Positions 33,426 through 41,938 of a stretch of DNA of 64,000 nt are shown one piece after another (position 1 is the stretch's first letter; every line of letters begins with the position of its first letter). The stretch is from Streptomyces sp. CC228A (lineage in GTDB: Bacteria > Actinomycetota > Actinomycetes > Streptomycetales > Streptomycetaceae). The position numbers and the translations under genes were made by a program. The stretch is from positions 186,001 through 250,000 of the forward strand of contig NZ_JAJPUI010000006.1 of NCBI RefSeq assembly GCF_021390935.1, in the 5' to 3' direction. The notes under the pieces were generated by a model, which was given only the letters and a program-made list of their open reading frames with translations, had not been told where the DNA came from and did not search any database.

Positions 33426-34775
33426 TCAGGCGCCCGCGCCCGCCTTGCGGCGGCGGACGACGAACACGGCGCCGGCGCCGAGGGCCACCGCGGCACCGCC
33501 CGCGAGGGCGAGCTGCGGCACGGCGTCGTTCGAGCCGGTCCTCGCGAGCTCGCCCGTCACCGTGGCGGTGGAGGTCGTGGCGCTCACCGGCGTGGTGGAC
33601 GTCCCGCCCAGCGGCAGCGGCATCGGCTTGCCCGTCTTCGCGGGCTCGTTGCCGACCTTGGTGCCGGCCGCGACGATCTCGAAGTCCTTCGTCACGCCCT
33701 GGGGCGTGACGCCGCAGGTGCCGTCCTCGTTGTAGTAGCCGCCCGCGGCGACGGCGACGCCCATGCCGGCCGGCGCCTTGGCGTCGACGGTGAGGCGCAG
33801 CTTGACGTCCTTGGAGACGCCGGCCTTCAGCCCGTTGATCGTCCCTGCCGTGAGCTCCGGGCCGACGTTCTTCCAGCTGGAGCCGTTCGACCACTGGAGC
33901 CTCAGCAGGTGGCTGATGTCCTTGGCGGACGCGGTCTTGTCCTGGGCGATGGCCGCGGCGAACGGGGCGACCTCGTCCAGCGTGCGCTTGCTGGCGTTCG
34001 TGACCTTCATCGAAAACTGCACGGTCGAGCCCGCGGCGATCTTCCCCGGCACGCCGTGCAGCGAGACCTTGACCTTCGACACGGTGTCGCACATGTCGTC
34101 GTCATCGTCGTCGCCCGGCTTGGGGTCGGGCTTCGGGTCCGGCTTGGGCTTGCCGGTGTCCTTCTTGGCGTCCTCCAGGGCCTTCTTGGCCGCGGCCAGG
34201 TCCTCCTTGGCCTTCTTGACGGCCTTCTGGGCCTGGTCGAGCTTCCGGACGGCGGCGACCCGGTCGTCGTCGAGCGCCTTCTGCGCGGCGGCCCGGGCGG
34301 TGTCCGCGGCGGTCTTCGCCTCGGCGGCGGTCTTCGCGGCGGCCTGGGCGTCGGCGAGGGCCCTGAGGGCGGCCACCCTGTCGTCGTCGGAGGCGTCCTC
34401 GGGCAGGGCGTCGACCGCGGCCTGGGCGCCGGCGACCGCCTTGTCGGCGGCGTCCTTCTGCGCGGCGGCCTTCTCCGCGGCGGCGGCCGCCTGGTTCAGG
34501 GCCAGCTTCAGCGGCGCGTCGTCGGCGACGGCGGCCTCGACCGCCTTCACGGCCTCGGCCTCGGCGGCCTCGGCGGCGGTCAGGGCGGCCTGCGCGGCGG
34601 CGACGGCCTTCTCCAGGTCCGCGAGGGACGGCTTGCCCGCCGTCTCGGACGCGGTGACGGCGGTGGTCTCGGCGGCCGCGCCGGTGGTGGCGAAGGCCGG
34701 GGAAGCGGCGAGTACGGTGACGGGCGCGGTGACGGCGAGCGCGACAGCCGTCGCCAGCGTGCGGCGAATCTTCAC
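33426..34775 (-). CDS. LAXTG-type sortase-anchored coiled-coil surface protein
   Basis: A 449-residue surface protein. A signal peptide (about 1-31) leads to an Ala/Lys/Asp-rich coiled coil (about 50-220), a Lys/Pro/Asp linker with a run of six Asp, and a beta domain (about 235-385) with VKVSLHGVPGKIAAGSTVQF and two Cys. The C-terminus has LARTG (about 410), a hydrophobic helix and RRRK. LAXTG is the motif of class E sortases in Streptomyces, which attach such proteins to peptidoglycan. The GTG at 34775 starts the signal peptide. Ligand and role unknown. Confidence 0.87.
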   Translation of the reverse strand: MKIRRTLATAVALAVTAPVTVLAASPAFATTGAAAETTAVTASETAGKPSLADLEKAVAAAQAALTAAEAAEAEAVKAVEAAVADDAPLKLALNQAAAAAEKAAAQKDAADKAVAGAQAAVDALPEDASDDDRVAALRALADAQAAAKTAAEAKTAADTARAAAQKALDDDRVAAVRKLDQAQKAVKKAKEDLAAAKKALEDAKKDTGKPKPDPKPDPKPGDDDDDDMCDTVSKVKVSLHGVPGKIAAGSTVQFSMKVTNASKRTLDEVAPFAAAIAQDKTASAKDISHLLRLQWSNGSSWKNVGPELTAGTINGLKAGVSKDVKLRLTVDAKAPAGMGVAVAAGGYYNEDGTCGVTPQGVTKDFEIVAAGTKVGNEPAKTGKPMPLPLGGTSTTPVSATTSTATVTGELARTGSNDAVPQLALAGGAAVALGAGAVFVVRRRKAGAGA

Positions 34776-35393
34776 AAGGTCCCGTTTCTGGAGTGGACGA
34801 GAGAACGGTTGCGGACTGATCGCGGTTCGGCGTCGGCCGTCAGCGTCGGCATCGGTCGCAGCGGAACAGCGCCTGCTGTTCGCACGCCGGCGACCGGCGA
34901 TGCGGGTCATCACCACCAGGACCAGTGATCCCAATCGTATTGAACGGGTTCAATCGAGGGAACCGGCTTTCGGCGGACGGGACCACGGCGGCCTGTCCAG
35001 CGAACCACTCGACCACCGGCAAAAGGGACATGGAGGGACAGTTGCCCTCGGTGCGGCGACTTTCTCTGTGACGGTTGTCATCAGGGCCCTGGACACGGCC
35101 GCCGGGGCGACCGCCCGCCTCCCGCCGATCCGGGCCGCCCGGTCGGCGGCGGCACCCGGGACGCACGCCAACCCCCGGACTGCACAACACACTTGGCGGT
35201 CCGTCCGAGCCCGCCTAGGCTGGCCGACGTGAACACCGGAACGGCGCAACACCACGCACGGATCGGCTGTCCGGTGGACGACTGACCGCAGGGCGGGGGC
35301 GGCACACCCACCCCCTCACACCGGCACGGGGACCTCCCGGCGCACGCGCACCGCGAGCCCTTCCCGTCTGCCGAAACCCAGCGAGGTCATCCC
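34776..35393. promoter_or_regulatory. Upstream region of the LAXTG gene with a perfect dyad
   Basis: This 618-nt gap is divergent and has no accepted gene. It is the least GC-rich gap of the window between 34790 and 35070. A perfect 16-bp dyad ATTGAACGGGTTCAAT lies at 34939-34954, about 165 nt upstream of the LAXTG start, and is a good operator candidate for an unknown regulator. The stretch 35170-35230 upstream of the VOC gene may hold its promoter. Confidence 0.55.
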
Positions 35394-35768
35394 ATGCCGG
35401 TCACCTTCGACCACACCATCATCGCCGCCCGGGACCGCGAAGTGTCCGCGCGCTTCTTCCGGGAGCTGCTGGAGCTCCCCGAGGCGCCGTCCTGGGGCTT
35501 CTTCACCAACGTCCAGCTCAGCGACGGCACCCTGCTGCAGTTCGCGGAGCCGCCGGTGGACATCCAGATGCAGCACTACGCGTTCCTCGTCGACGACGAG
35601 CTGTTCGACCGGGCGTACCAGCGGCTCCGCGACCGCGGCGTCGAGCACTGGGCCGATCCGCAGATGCGGCGCCCGGGCGAGATCAACCACGGGCACGGCG
35701 GCCGGGGCGTCTACTTCAAGGACCCCGCCGGCCACGCGATCGAACTGCTGACCCGCCCCTACCTGTAA
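35394..35768 (+). CDS. VOC family protein (single glyoxalase-like domain)
   Basis: A 124-residue VOC protein: VTFDHTIIAARDREVSARFF at the start, QMQHYAFLVDDELFDRAYQR in the middle and GVYFKDPAGHAIELLTRPYL at the end. His6, His56 and Glu119-type metal ligands are in the expected places. The ATG at 35394 has GAGG upstream. Substrate unknown. Followed by a strong terminator. Confidence 0.88.
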   Translation: MPVTFDHTIIAARDREVSARFFRELLELPEAPSWGFFTNVQLSDGTLLQFAEPPVDIQMQHYAFLVDDELFDRAYQRLRDRGVEHWADPQMRRPGEINHGHGGRGVYFKDPAGHAIELLTRPYL

Positions 35769-35775
35769 GCGCGGC

Positions 35776-35821
35776 GGCCGGGGTGCCGGGCGGAGCGGTC
35801 GTCCCGCCCGGCACCCCGGCC
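35776..35821 (+). terminator. Long hairpin terminator after the VOC gene
   Basis: Perfect 18-bp stem GGCCGGGGTGCCGGGCGG (35776-35793) and CCGCCCGGCACCCCGGCC (35804-35821), 10-nt loop, 8 nt after the stop. The remaining gap to 36095 carries degenerate GCGTCCCGCCCGGC-type repeats (35830-35965) and no gene. Confidence 0.85.
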
Positions 35822-36095
35822 GGCCCCCGGCACCCCTCTCGACGCCCGGCGTCCCACGCGTCCCGCCCGGCGCCCTCCCTGCGCCCGGGGTCGCTTGCGT
35901 CCGGCGCCCGGCACCCCGCCCGGCACCCGGCGTCCCGCCCGGCGCCCTCCCTGCGCCCGGCGTCCTGGGCCCTGCGTCATGCCCGCCGCCGCCGCATGCA
36001 GCGCGGGCGCCGCCGCGCACGGACGCCGGGGCGATGGCAGAAAAGGTGGGTCATTCGTCATTGCGGACATCCGACCGCGCTTGAAGGATGGACGC

Positions 36096-37094
36096 ATGAC
36101 TTCCCAACAGGTCAGGGACGTCCTGGTCGTGCTGTTCGACGGCGTGCAGAGCCTCGACGTGACCGGGCCGGTCGAGGTGTTCGCCGGGGCGGCGCACTGC
36201 GCGGAAGGCGGGGTCTCCCCGTACCGGCTGCGCACGGCGTCCGTCGGCGGGCAGCCGGTGCGGACGAGCAGCGGGCTCACCCTCGTCCCGGACGCGGCGC
36301 TGGACGCGGACACCCCGGCCCCGCACACCCTGCTGGTGCCCGGCGGGTTCGGCACGCGGCGCCCGCAACCGGGGCTCCTGCCGTGGCTGCGGGAGCACGC
36401 GCCGCGCGCCGAGCGGCTGGTGTCGGTGTGCACGGGCGCCCTGCTGCTCGCCGACGCGGGACTGCTCAGCGGGCGGCGGGCCACGACCCACTGGGCGTAC
36501 TGCGACCGGCTCGCGCGGACCCACCCGGACATCGACGTGGACCCGGACCCCATCTACGTGCGGGACGGCCGCATCGCCACCTCGGCCGGGGTGACGGCGG
36601 GCATCGACCTCGCCCTGGCGCTGGTCGAGGAGGACCTCGGCCGGGAGATCGCGCTCACGGTGGCCCGCCATCTGGTGGTGTTCCTGCGGCGGCCCGGCAA
36701 CCAGGCGCAGTTCAGCGTCCAGTTGGCGGCGCAGACCGCGCGGCGGGAGCCGCTGCGGGAGGTGCAGCAGTGGATCAGCGAGCACCCCGCGGAGGACCTG
36801 TCCGTGCCGGCGCTCGCCGAACGTGCCCGCCTCTCGCCCCGCCACTTCGCCCGTGCCTTCCACGCGGAGACCGGTCTGCCGCCGGGGCGCTACGTGGACC
36901 GGGTGCGCCTGGAGCACGCGCGGCGGCTGCTGGGCGACACCTCCGACAGCGTGGAGGCCGTCGCCCGCGCCTGCGGCTACGGCACGCCCGAGGCGATGCG
37001 CCGCGCCTTCCTCAAGGCCCTCGGCGCGACACCTGCGGAGTACCGGCGCCGCTTCCCCACCCGGGCGGGCGCGGGCTCCGCCGCGGCGCCGTGA
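36096..37094 (+). CDS. GlxA-type AraC regulator with DJ-1/PfpI domain
   Basis: A 332-residue regulator. Residues 1-190 form a DJ-1/PfpI-like domain (VLFDGVQSLDVTGPVEVFAG; nucleophile elbow SVCTGALLLADAGLLSGRRA). Residues 215-325 hold the AraC helix-turn-helix pair (LSVPALAERARLSPRHFARA, VEAVARACGYGTPEAMRRAF). Such regulators control detoxification or amine/betaine genes. The ATG at 36096 is preceded by GAAGGA. Two more DJ-1/PfpI genes follow. Confidence 0.92.
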   Translation: MTSQQVRDVLVVLFDGVQSLDVTGPVEVFAGAAHCAEGGVSPYRLRTASVGGQPVRTSSGLTLVPDAALDADTPAPHTLLVPGGFGTRRPQPGLLPWLREHAPRAERLVSVCTGALLLADAGLLSGRRATTHWAYCDRLARTHPDIDVDPDPIYVRDGRIATSAGVTAGIDLALALVEEDLGREIALTVARHLVVFLRRPGNQAQFSVQLAAQTARREPLREVQQWISEHPAEDLSVPALAERARLSPRHFARAFHAETGLPPGRYVDRVRLEHARRLLGDTSDSVEAVARACGYGTPEAMRRAFLKALGATPAEYRRRFPTRAGAGSAAAP

Positions 37095-37550
37095 CCTGAC
37101 GACCGGACCGGAGCCCCCGGGCCACGCCGCCGCCCACTCCGGCCCGTCCGGTACGGGGCTCCGGCGCCCGCCGTGCCACCGCCCGCGGAAGGCCCCGGGC
37201 ACCCGCGCGCCCGTCCCTCCGCACCCACACCCCCACGCACCCACGACCCGTACCTCCGCCTGCCCGCCCGCACACCCTGTACCCCCCATCCCGCCCCGCG
37301 CGCCGCCGCAGTGCCGCACCGGCCCGCAGCGCCCGACCTGACCAGGCCACCGGGCCCCGACCTGACCAAGCCACCGCGCCCCGGCCGCACACGGAACGCA
37401 CCGGGGCCGTACGCGCCGGCGGCCGGACCCGCACGGACGGCCACCGACCAGCCGCCCCGCCCGCCCGCCCGGGCCCCGGGGCAGCCCGCGCACGCCCTTC
37501 GCCATGGCCTCCCCCTTCGCCCTTGCCCGCCCACACGGAAGGACCGCCCC
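37095..37550. other. C-rich gap with short repeats, no gene
   Basis: This 456-nt gap contains Pro-codon-like C-rich sequence, with two imperfect copies of CCCGACCTGACCA(A/G)GCCACCG at about 37337-37382. Open frames across it give only low complexity. The ribosome site for the next gene is at 37538. Confidence 0.5.
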
Positions 37551-38174
37551 ATGCAGATCGCCATCCACCTCTACGACAAGTTCACCGCGCTCGACGCCAT
37601 CGGCCCGTACCAGACGCTCAGCCACCTGCCGGGCGCCGACGTCGTGTTCGTGGCACGCGAGGCGGGCCCGGTGCTCGACGACCACCGGACGCTGTCGCTC
37701 ACCGCGCACCGCTCCTTCGCCGAGGTGCCCCGCCCGGACGTGCTCGTGGTCGTCGGCAGCGGTACGCCCGACCTCGGCGACGAGACGGCGCTCGCCTGGC
37801 TCCGGGCCGCCGACGCCCACACCACGTGGACGGCCTCCGTGTGCACCGGCTCGCTCCTCCTGGGGGCCGCGGGTCTCCTGAAGGGACGCCGCGCCACCTC
37901 CCACTGGACGGCCCTCGACCGGCTGCGCGACTTCGGCGCGGAACCGGTGGACGAGCGCGTCGTCTTCGACGGCAAGTACGTGACGGGGGCGGGCGTCTCC
38001 GCCGGTATCGACATGGGCCTGTCGCTGGCCGGCCGGATCGGCGGCGACCGGCACGCGCAGGCGGTGCAGCTGATGCTCCAGTACGCCCCCGAGCCGCCGT
38101 ACGACGCCGGTTCGCCCGACACCGCGCCCGCCGACCTCGTGGCGCGCTTCCGCGACGAGGCGGCGGCCTCCTGA
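37551..38174 (+). CDS. DJ-1/PfpI family protein
   Basis: A 207-residue cytoplasmic DJ-1/PfpI protein: MQIAIHLYDKFTALDAIGPY, the SVCTGSLLLGAAGLLKGRRA nucleophile elbow with its Cys, and GKYVTGAGVSAGIDMGLSLA. It resembles isonitrile-hydratase-like and GlxA-domain relatives; activity unknown. GGAAGGA precedes the ATG. Its stop overlaps the ATG of the next DJ-1 gene by one base (TGATG), so they are coupled. Probably a target of the GlxA-type regulator upstream. Confidence 0.9.
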   Translation: MQIAIHLYDKFTALDAIGPYQTLSHLPGADVVFVAREAGPVLDDHRTLSLTAHRSFAEVPRPDVLVVVGSGTPDLGDETALAWLRAADAHTTWTASVCTGSLLLGAAGLLKGRRATSHWTALDRLRDFGAEPVDERVVFDGKYVTGAGVSAGIDMGLSLAGRIGGDRHAQAVQLMLQYAPEPPYDAGSPDTAPADLVARFRDEAAAS

Positions 38175-38931
38175 TGGGGCCCGCACGCCGTGACGTCCTG
38201 CGGGCCGCCACCGCCGCGGCACTCGCCGCCGGCGCCCTCGGCACCGCCCCGGCGGCCGCCACCGCGGCCCGCCCCACCGACAGCAGCACCACCACCGCAG
38301 AAAGCAGGGGGAAGCGTCCCGTGAACGTGGACATCGTAATGTTCGAAGGCGTCGAGGAGCTCGACTACGCCGCGCCGTACGAGGTGTTCGCGCTGGCCGC
38401 CCGGCACAGCGGACGCCCCATGGCCGTGCGGCTCGTCAGTCTCGACGGGCCGGGGGTACTGCGCTGCGCGCACGGCTCCGACGTGCGGGTCACCGACCGC
38501 TGGGCTCCCGGGGAGGCGGACCTGCTGGTCGTGCCGGGCGGCGGCTACCAGCGCCGGGACGGCGGGCCGGGCGTGCGCGCCGAGATCGAGCGGGGCGCGC
38601 TCCCCGCGCCCTGGCCGACGCGGCCCGCCGCTTCCCGCGCCTCACCCTGGCCTCGGTCTGCACGGGCGCCATGCTGCTGTCGGCCGCCGGCCTCACCCGC
38701 AGCCGGCCCTGCACGACCCACCACCTGTCGCTGGCCGACCTGGAGGCGCAGGGCGGTGTCCTCAAGAAGGCCCGGGTGGTGGACGACGGCGACCTGGTGA
38801 CGGCCGGCGGCATCACCTCCGGCCTCGACCTGGCCCTGTGGCTGGTCCGCCGCGAGCTCGGCGCCGACACGGCACTGCGGCTGGAGACGATGCTGGAGTA
38901 CGAGGCACGCGGCACGGTGTGGGTGCGCTGA
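38174..38931 (+). pseudogene. Tat-exported DJ-1/PfpI protein, frameshifted
   Basis: The product starts with a twin-arginine signal (ARRDVLRAATAAALAAGALG) and a DJ-1 domain (VDIVMFEGVEELDYAAPYEV; DLLVVPGGGYQRRDGGPG). At the run of C at 38602-38605 the frame is lost; the true continuation, SVCTGAMLLSAAGLTRSRP and GGITSGLDLALWLVRRELG, lies one frame back and ends at 38931. One extra C restores a 252-residue protein; 758 nt is one short of a multiple of three. Either a recent mutation or a base-call error. Confidence 0.8.
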
Positions 38932-38947
38932 CGCGGGGCCAGAGCCC

Positions 38948-39211
38948 TCAGCCGAGTACGCGGACGGCGCGCTGTCCTGCGCCGTAGGGCGACGCGTCAC
39001 CGATGAAGAGGAGCCGTCGGCGCAGTACCGCGGTGTCACCGGCCGCCGTCTCCAGCAGACCGCGCACGTCGGCTGGTGGCACCGCTTCCGCCACCTCCAA
39101 GAGGGTGCTGTGGGCGCTTCCACCCGTGATCCCGTCCCGCAGATCGGCAGCGATCCTTTCGTGCAGGGGACGGGAATCGCGACTCCCGGCTTCGGTGGTG
39201 GACACGTTCAT
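38948..39211 (-). CDS. Truncated GntR-like remnant
   Basis: An 87-residue product. Residues 14-32 (RPLHERIAADLRDGITGG) match the first helix of GntR helix-turn-helix domains, but the recognition helix is missing. Then comes STLLEVAEAVPPADVRGLLE and VLRRRLLFIGD, resembling the start of a UTRA domain, and the protein stops early. It looks like an internally deleted regulator. Its ATG overlaps the stop of the UTRA gene (ATGA). Confidence 0.55.
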   Translation of the reverse strand: MNVSTTEAGSRDSRPLHERIAADLRDGITGGSAHSTLLEVAEAVPPADVRGLLETAAGDTAVLRRRLLFIGDASPYGAGQRAVRVLG

Positions 39212-39753
39212 CCGATCGCGATCTCGTAGCGAAGCCGCCGGCGGTCAGCCGGCATGGTCATCAAGTCGGCCTGGATGGGACGGCCTTCGGCATCGAGCGT
39301 CAGGCGCGCCAAGCGCAGGACAGGTTCGGCCTCATCCATCGCGAGGAGCGTCCGCTCCTCGGTTGTCGGCAGGCGGGCGGTCACGTCTTCGCGTACCCGT
39401 ACGCCGACGTGCCCGAGGCGGGCGAGCAGGGTCACCGCGCCGCCCCGGATCTTCGCCGTCCCGGCCAGGGCCGTACCGCGCGCGATCTCCACGGGGTAGT
39501 ACGTGTCGGTCAACTCGTTCGGCGCACCGTCGAGTTCGATGACGCGGCGCCGGAAGACCACCGGCTGCCCCGCGGCCACCCCCAGCAGCGCTCCCACCTC
39601 CACACTGGCGGGCGCCTCCCCCGCGGAGAGGATGCGCTGCGTGCCCGTGCGCCCCTGGGCCGCCGCCTCCTCCGCCCACGCGTCGGGCTGCCCGGCGTCC
39701 CGCCGAGTCAGGTACGGCATCGACGTGCTGACCCAGTTGCCCCCACCGCTCAT
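39208..39753 (-). CDS. UTRA-domain protein of the GntR/HutC family, without DNA-binding domain
   Basis: A 181-residue protein consisting of a UTRA ligand domain: QRILSAGEAPASVEVGALLG, VVFRRRVIELDGAPNELTDT, LLARLGHVGVRVREDVTARL and RLTLDAEGRPIQADLMTMP. The usual N-terminal winged helix is absent; the N-terminus is short and ambiguous. It may bind a small ligand and act with the remnant encoded downstream or with another regulator. Similar stand-alone UTRA proteins exist in Streptomyces. Confidence 0.8.
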   Translation of the reverse strand: MSGGGNWVSTSMPYLTRRDAGQPDAWAEEAAAQGRTGTQRILSAGEAPASVEVGALLGVAAGQPVVFRRRVIELDGAPNELTDTYYPVEIARGTALAGTAKIRGGAVTLLARLGHVGVRVREDVTARLPTTEERTLLAMDEAEPVLRLARLTLDAEGRPIQADLMTMPADRRRLRYEIAIG

Positions 39754-39878
39754 GACGCCTCCCGTGTCGCCCGCGGGCCCTCGCCGCGCAGCCGTGGCGC
39801 CCCCACCCTAGGCGCCCGGCACTGGCCCGCGTACGTTCCCCGGGAGCAGGCCGCCCGGGAGGGGCACCGCCCAGAAGC

Positions 39879-40238
39879 TCAGCCCGCCGCCGTGCCCAAC
39901 GCCACACCGGCCCAGGCCGCGGCCAGGGTCAGGGCTGTGGTGGCCGCCGCGTTCGCCGCGGCGAGGCCGCGGGAGCCCGTCCCGGCCAGGCGGAGCGTCT
40001 CGTACGAGAACGTCGAGTACGTCGTCAGCGCGCCGCACAGGCCCGTGCCGAGCAGCGCGTACGGCTCCGCGGACAGGGCCGCGCCCGTCAGGACGCCCAG
40101 CAGCAGGGAGCCCGCCACGTTGACGGTGAGCGTGCCCCACGGGAAGACCGTGTCGTGGCGGGCCTGCACGGCGCGGTCCGTCAGGTACCGCAAGGGGGCG
40201 CCCACCGCGCCGCCCAGGAACACCAGCAGCCAGATCAC
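39879..40238 (-). CDS. crcB: Fluoride channel subunit CrcB/Fluc
   Basis: A 119-residue four-helix protein with GTLTVNVAGSLLLGVLTG and CGALTTYSTFSYET, the Fluc pore motifs. Fluc channels export F- as antiparallel dimers. This copy pairs with the second crcB at 40579, suggesting a heterodimer. The GTG at 40238 overlaps the stop of the DUF190 gene (GTGA). Confidence 0.93.
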   Translation of the reverse strand: MIWLLVFLGGAVGAPLRYLTDRAVQARHDTVFPWGTLTVNVAGSLLLGVLTGAALSAEPYALLGTGLCGALTTYSTFSYETLRLAGTGSRGLAAANAAATTALTLAAAWAGVALGTAAG

Positions 40239-40582
40239 CCCGCGGCCTCCCCGCCGCCGTAGCGGACCGCCTCGCACGGGTCGAGCGTGACCAGGCCCCC
40301 GGTCATCAGCCCGTCCAGTTCCGGCAGGAACGCCCGCACCCGCGGTTCGTCGTCCACGACCACCACCGCCACCGGCAGGTCCTCGCTCAGCGACAGCAGG
40401 CGGGAGGTGTGGACCATGGACGAGGCGCCGAAGCCCTCGATGCCCCGGAAGACGCTCGCGCCCGCCAGGCCCGCCTGGTGCGCGCGGTGCACGATCTCCG
40501 CGTACAGGGGGCGGTGGTGCCACTGGTCCGACTCGCCGACGAACACCGTCAGCCGCAGCGCCCTGCCCGTCCGTTCCGTCAT
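40235..40582 (-). CDS. DUF190 family protein
   Basis: A 115-residue ferredoxin-like/PII-like protein: LRLTVFVGESDQWHHRPLYA, GLAGASVFRGIEGFGASSMV and DLPVAVVVVDDEPRVRAFLP. DUF190 genes typically sit between or beside crcB genes, so a role in fluoride export control is likely but unproven. The ATG at 40582 overlaps the stop of the upstream crcB (ATGA). Confidence 0.92.
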   Translation of the reverse strand: MTERTGRALRLTVFVGESDQWHHRPLYAEIVHRAHQAGLAGASVFRGIEGFGASSMVHTSRLLSLSEDLPVAVVVVDDEPRVRAFLPELDGLMTGGLVTLDPCEAVRYGGGEAAG

Positions 40583-40989
40583 CGCCCCGGTGCCCTCCGC
40601 TCCAGAAGCCGGCCCGCCGCCCACGCCGCCAGCGCCACCGCGAGCAGCGCCGCCACCGGCGTGGCCGCCAGATAGACCGCCGCCCGCAGCGCCTGGCCCT
40701 CGCCCACCAGCACCCGCACGTCCACCGCGAACGTCGAGAACGTCGTGAACCCGCCCAGCACCCCCGTCCCGAAGAACGGGCGCACCAGCCGGTGCGGGCG
40801 CCCCGCCGCGTCCAGCAGCACCATGAACACGCCGATCACCGCGCAGCCCAGCACGTTCGTCCACAGTGTCGCCCAGGGGAAGCCGCCCTGCGCGGTGGGC
40901 CACGCGACGGAGGCGCCGTGGCGGGCCAGAGCCCCCGCGCCGCCGCCGAGCGCCACCGCGCCCACCACCGGCCAGTCCGTGCCTCTCAT
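40579..40989 (-). CDS. crcB: Fluoride channel subunit CrcB/Fluc
   Basis: A 136-residue four-helix protein with FPWATLWTNVLGCAVIGVF and GVLGGFTTFSTFAVDVRVL. First gene of the crcB-DUF190-crcB operon, all stop/start overlaps being 4 nt. I saw no fluoride riboswitch in the 117 nt upstream. Divergent from the copper-storage gene. Confidence 0.93.
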   Translation of the reverse strand: MRGTDWPVVGAVALGGGAGALARHGASVAWPTAQGGFPWATLWTNVLGCAVIGVFMVLLDAAGRPHRLVRPFFGTGVLGGFTTFSTFAVDVRVLVGEGQALRAAVYLAATPVAALLAVALAAWAAGRLLERRAPGR

Positions 40990-41106
40990 GGCCCACCAGC
41001 CTAAGCCGCGCCCGCACCACCCGGGCCATGCGGACCGGCCTCAACCGGCGGAGACTGGTCGTGAAGGGATGAAACCGCCACAACGAACTCCTGGAGGCGA
41101 GACGCC

Positions 41107-41526
41107 ATGGCTGCTTCCCTCGTCGTCGAAGACATGCTGCGCACCTACCCCGCCGACATCGGGCAGGTCGACCGCCAGAAGCTGATCCGGTGCATCGAGG
41201 AGTGCGCCGCCTGCGCCCAGGCTTGTAGCGCCTGCGCCGACGCGTGCCTGTCCGAGACGCAGGACCTCGAACAGCTCGCCAAGTGCATACGCACCAACAT
41301 GGACTGCGCCGACGTCTGCACGGCCACCGGCGCGGTGCTGTCGCGGCACACCGGCTACGACGCGAACCTCACCCGCGCCGTGCTGAACGCCTGCGCCGTC
41401 GCCTGCTCCACCTGCGCCGACGAGTGCGAGCGGCACGCCGACCGGCACGAGCACTGCCAGGTCTGCGCCGAAGCCTGCCGGCGGTGCGAGGCCGCCTGCA
41501 ACGAACTGACCTCGTCACTCGGCTGA
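41107..41526 (+). CDS. Csp-type four-helix copper-storage protein
   Basis: A 139-residue cytosolic protein with 18 Cys, mostly in CxxxC and CxxC spacing along four helices (IRCIEECAACAQACSACADA; VCAEACRRCEAACN), plus several His. This matches the Csp3 class of copper-storage proteins, which load many Cu(I) ions inside a four-helix bundle. No signal peptide, so cytosolic. GGAGGCGAG precedes the ATG. No copper pump or CsoR is adjacent. Confidence 0.9.
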   Translation: MAASLVVEDMLRTYPADIGQVDRQKLIRCIEECAACAQACSACADACLSETQDLEQLAKCIRTNMDCADVCTATGAVLSRHTGYDANLTRAVLNACAVACSTCADECERHADRHEHCQVCAEACRRCEAACNELTSSLG

Positions 41527-41589
41527 GCAGCCCGGAGGCCGCGGCCCCGGACCCGGTCGCGGCCCGGCAGGTCGCCGCCGGCACGGCAG

Positions 41590-41765
41590 CCGGCTGATCG
41601 GCCGGTGGCCATCGGCCGGTCGTCGGCCGGTGGGCGACAGCCAGTGGCCATCGGCCGAGCGTCGGCCGGCAATCGACGGCCGGTCCTCGGCCGGCAGTGG
41701 ACGGCCGGTCCTCGGCCGGTAACCGACGGCCGGTCCTCGGCCGGTGGTCGACGGTGAGTCGGCGG
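41590..41765. repeat. CGGCCGGT-based tandem repeats
   Basis: The gap 41527-41938 has no gene. From about 41590 to 41765 it consists of degenerate 20-25-bp units around CGGCCGGTCCTCGGCCGG, most regular near 41675-41750. The palindromic CGGCCG cores could form many small hairpins. Confidence 0.8.
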
Positions 41766-41938
41766 TCGGTCGCCGGGCCGGCAGCTCGCGGCGCACGGCA
41801 CACGGCACGCGCTCTCGGCACACGGCACACGCTCGCGGATCACGCGGCGCGGATCGCAGGCGTCAGGCAGGTGTCCGCAGGGGGGCGACCACCGGCGGGT
41901 GCCCCGGCGGTGCGGCGCACAGGGTGCGGGCCTGCGGG

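Noticed and set aside
40990..41106. Fluoride (crcB) riboswitch upstream of the Fluc operon
   Set aside because: None of the conserved crcB-motif blocks could be found.
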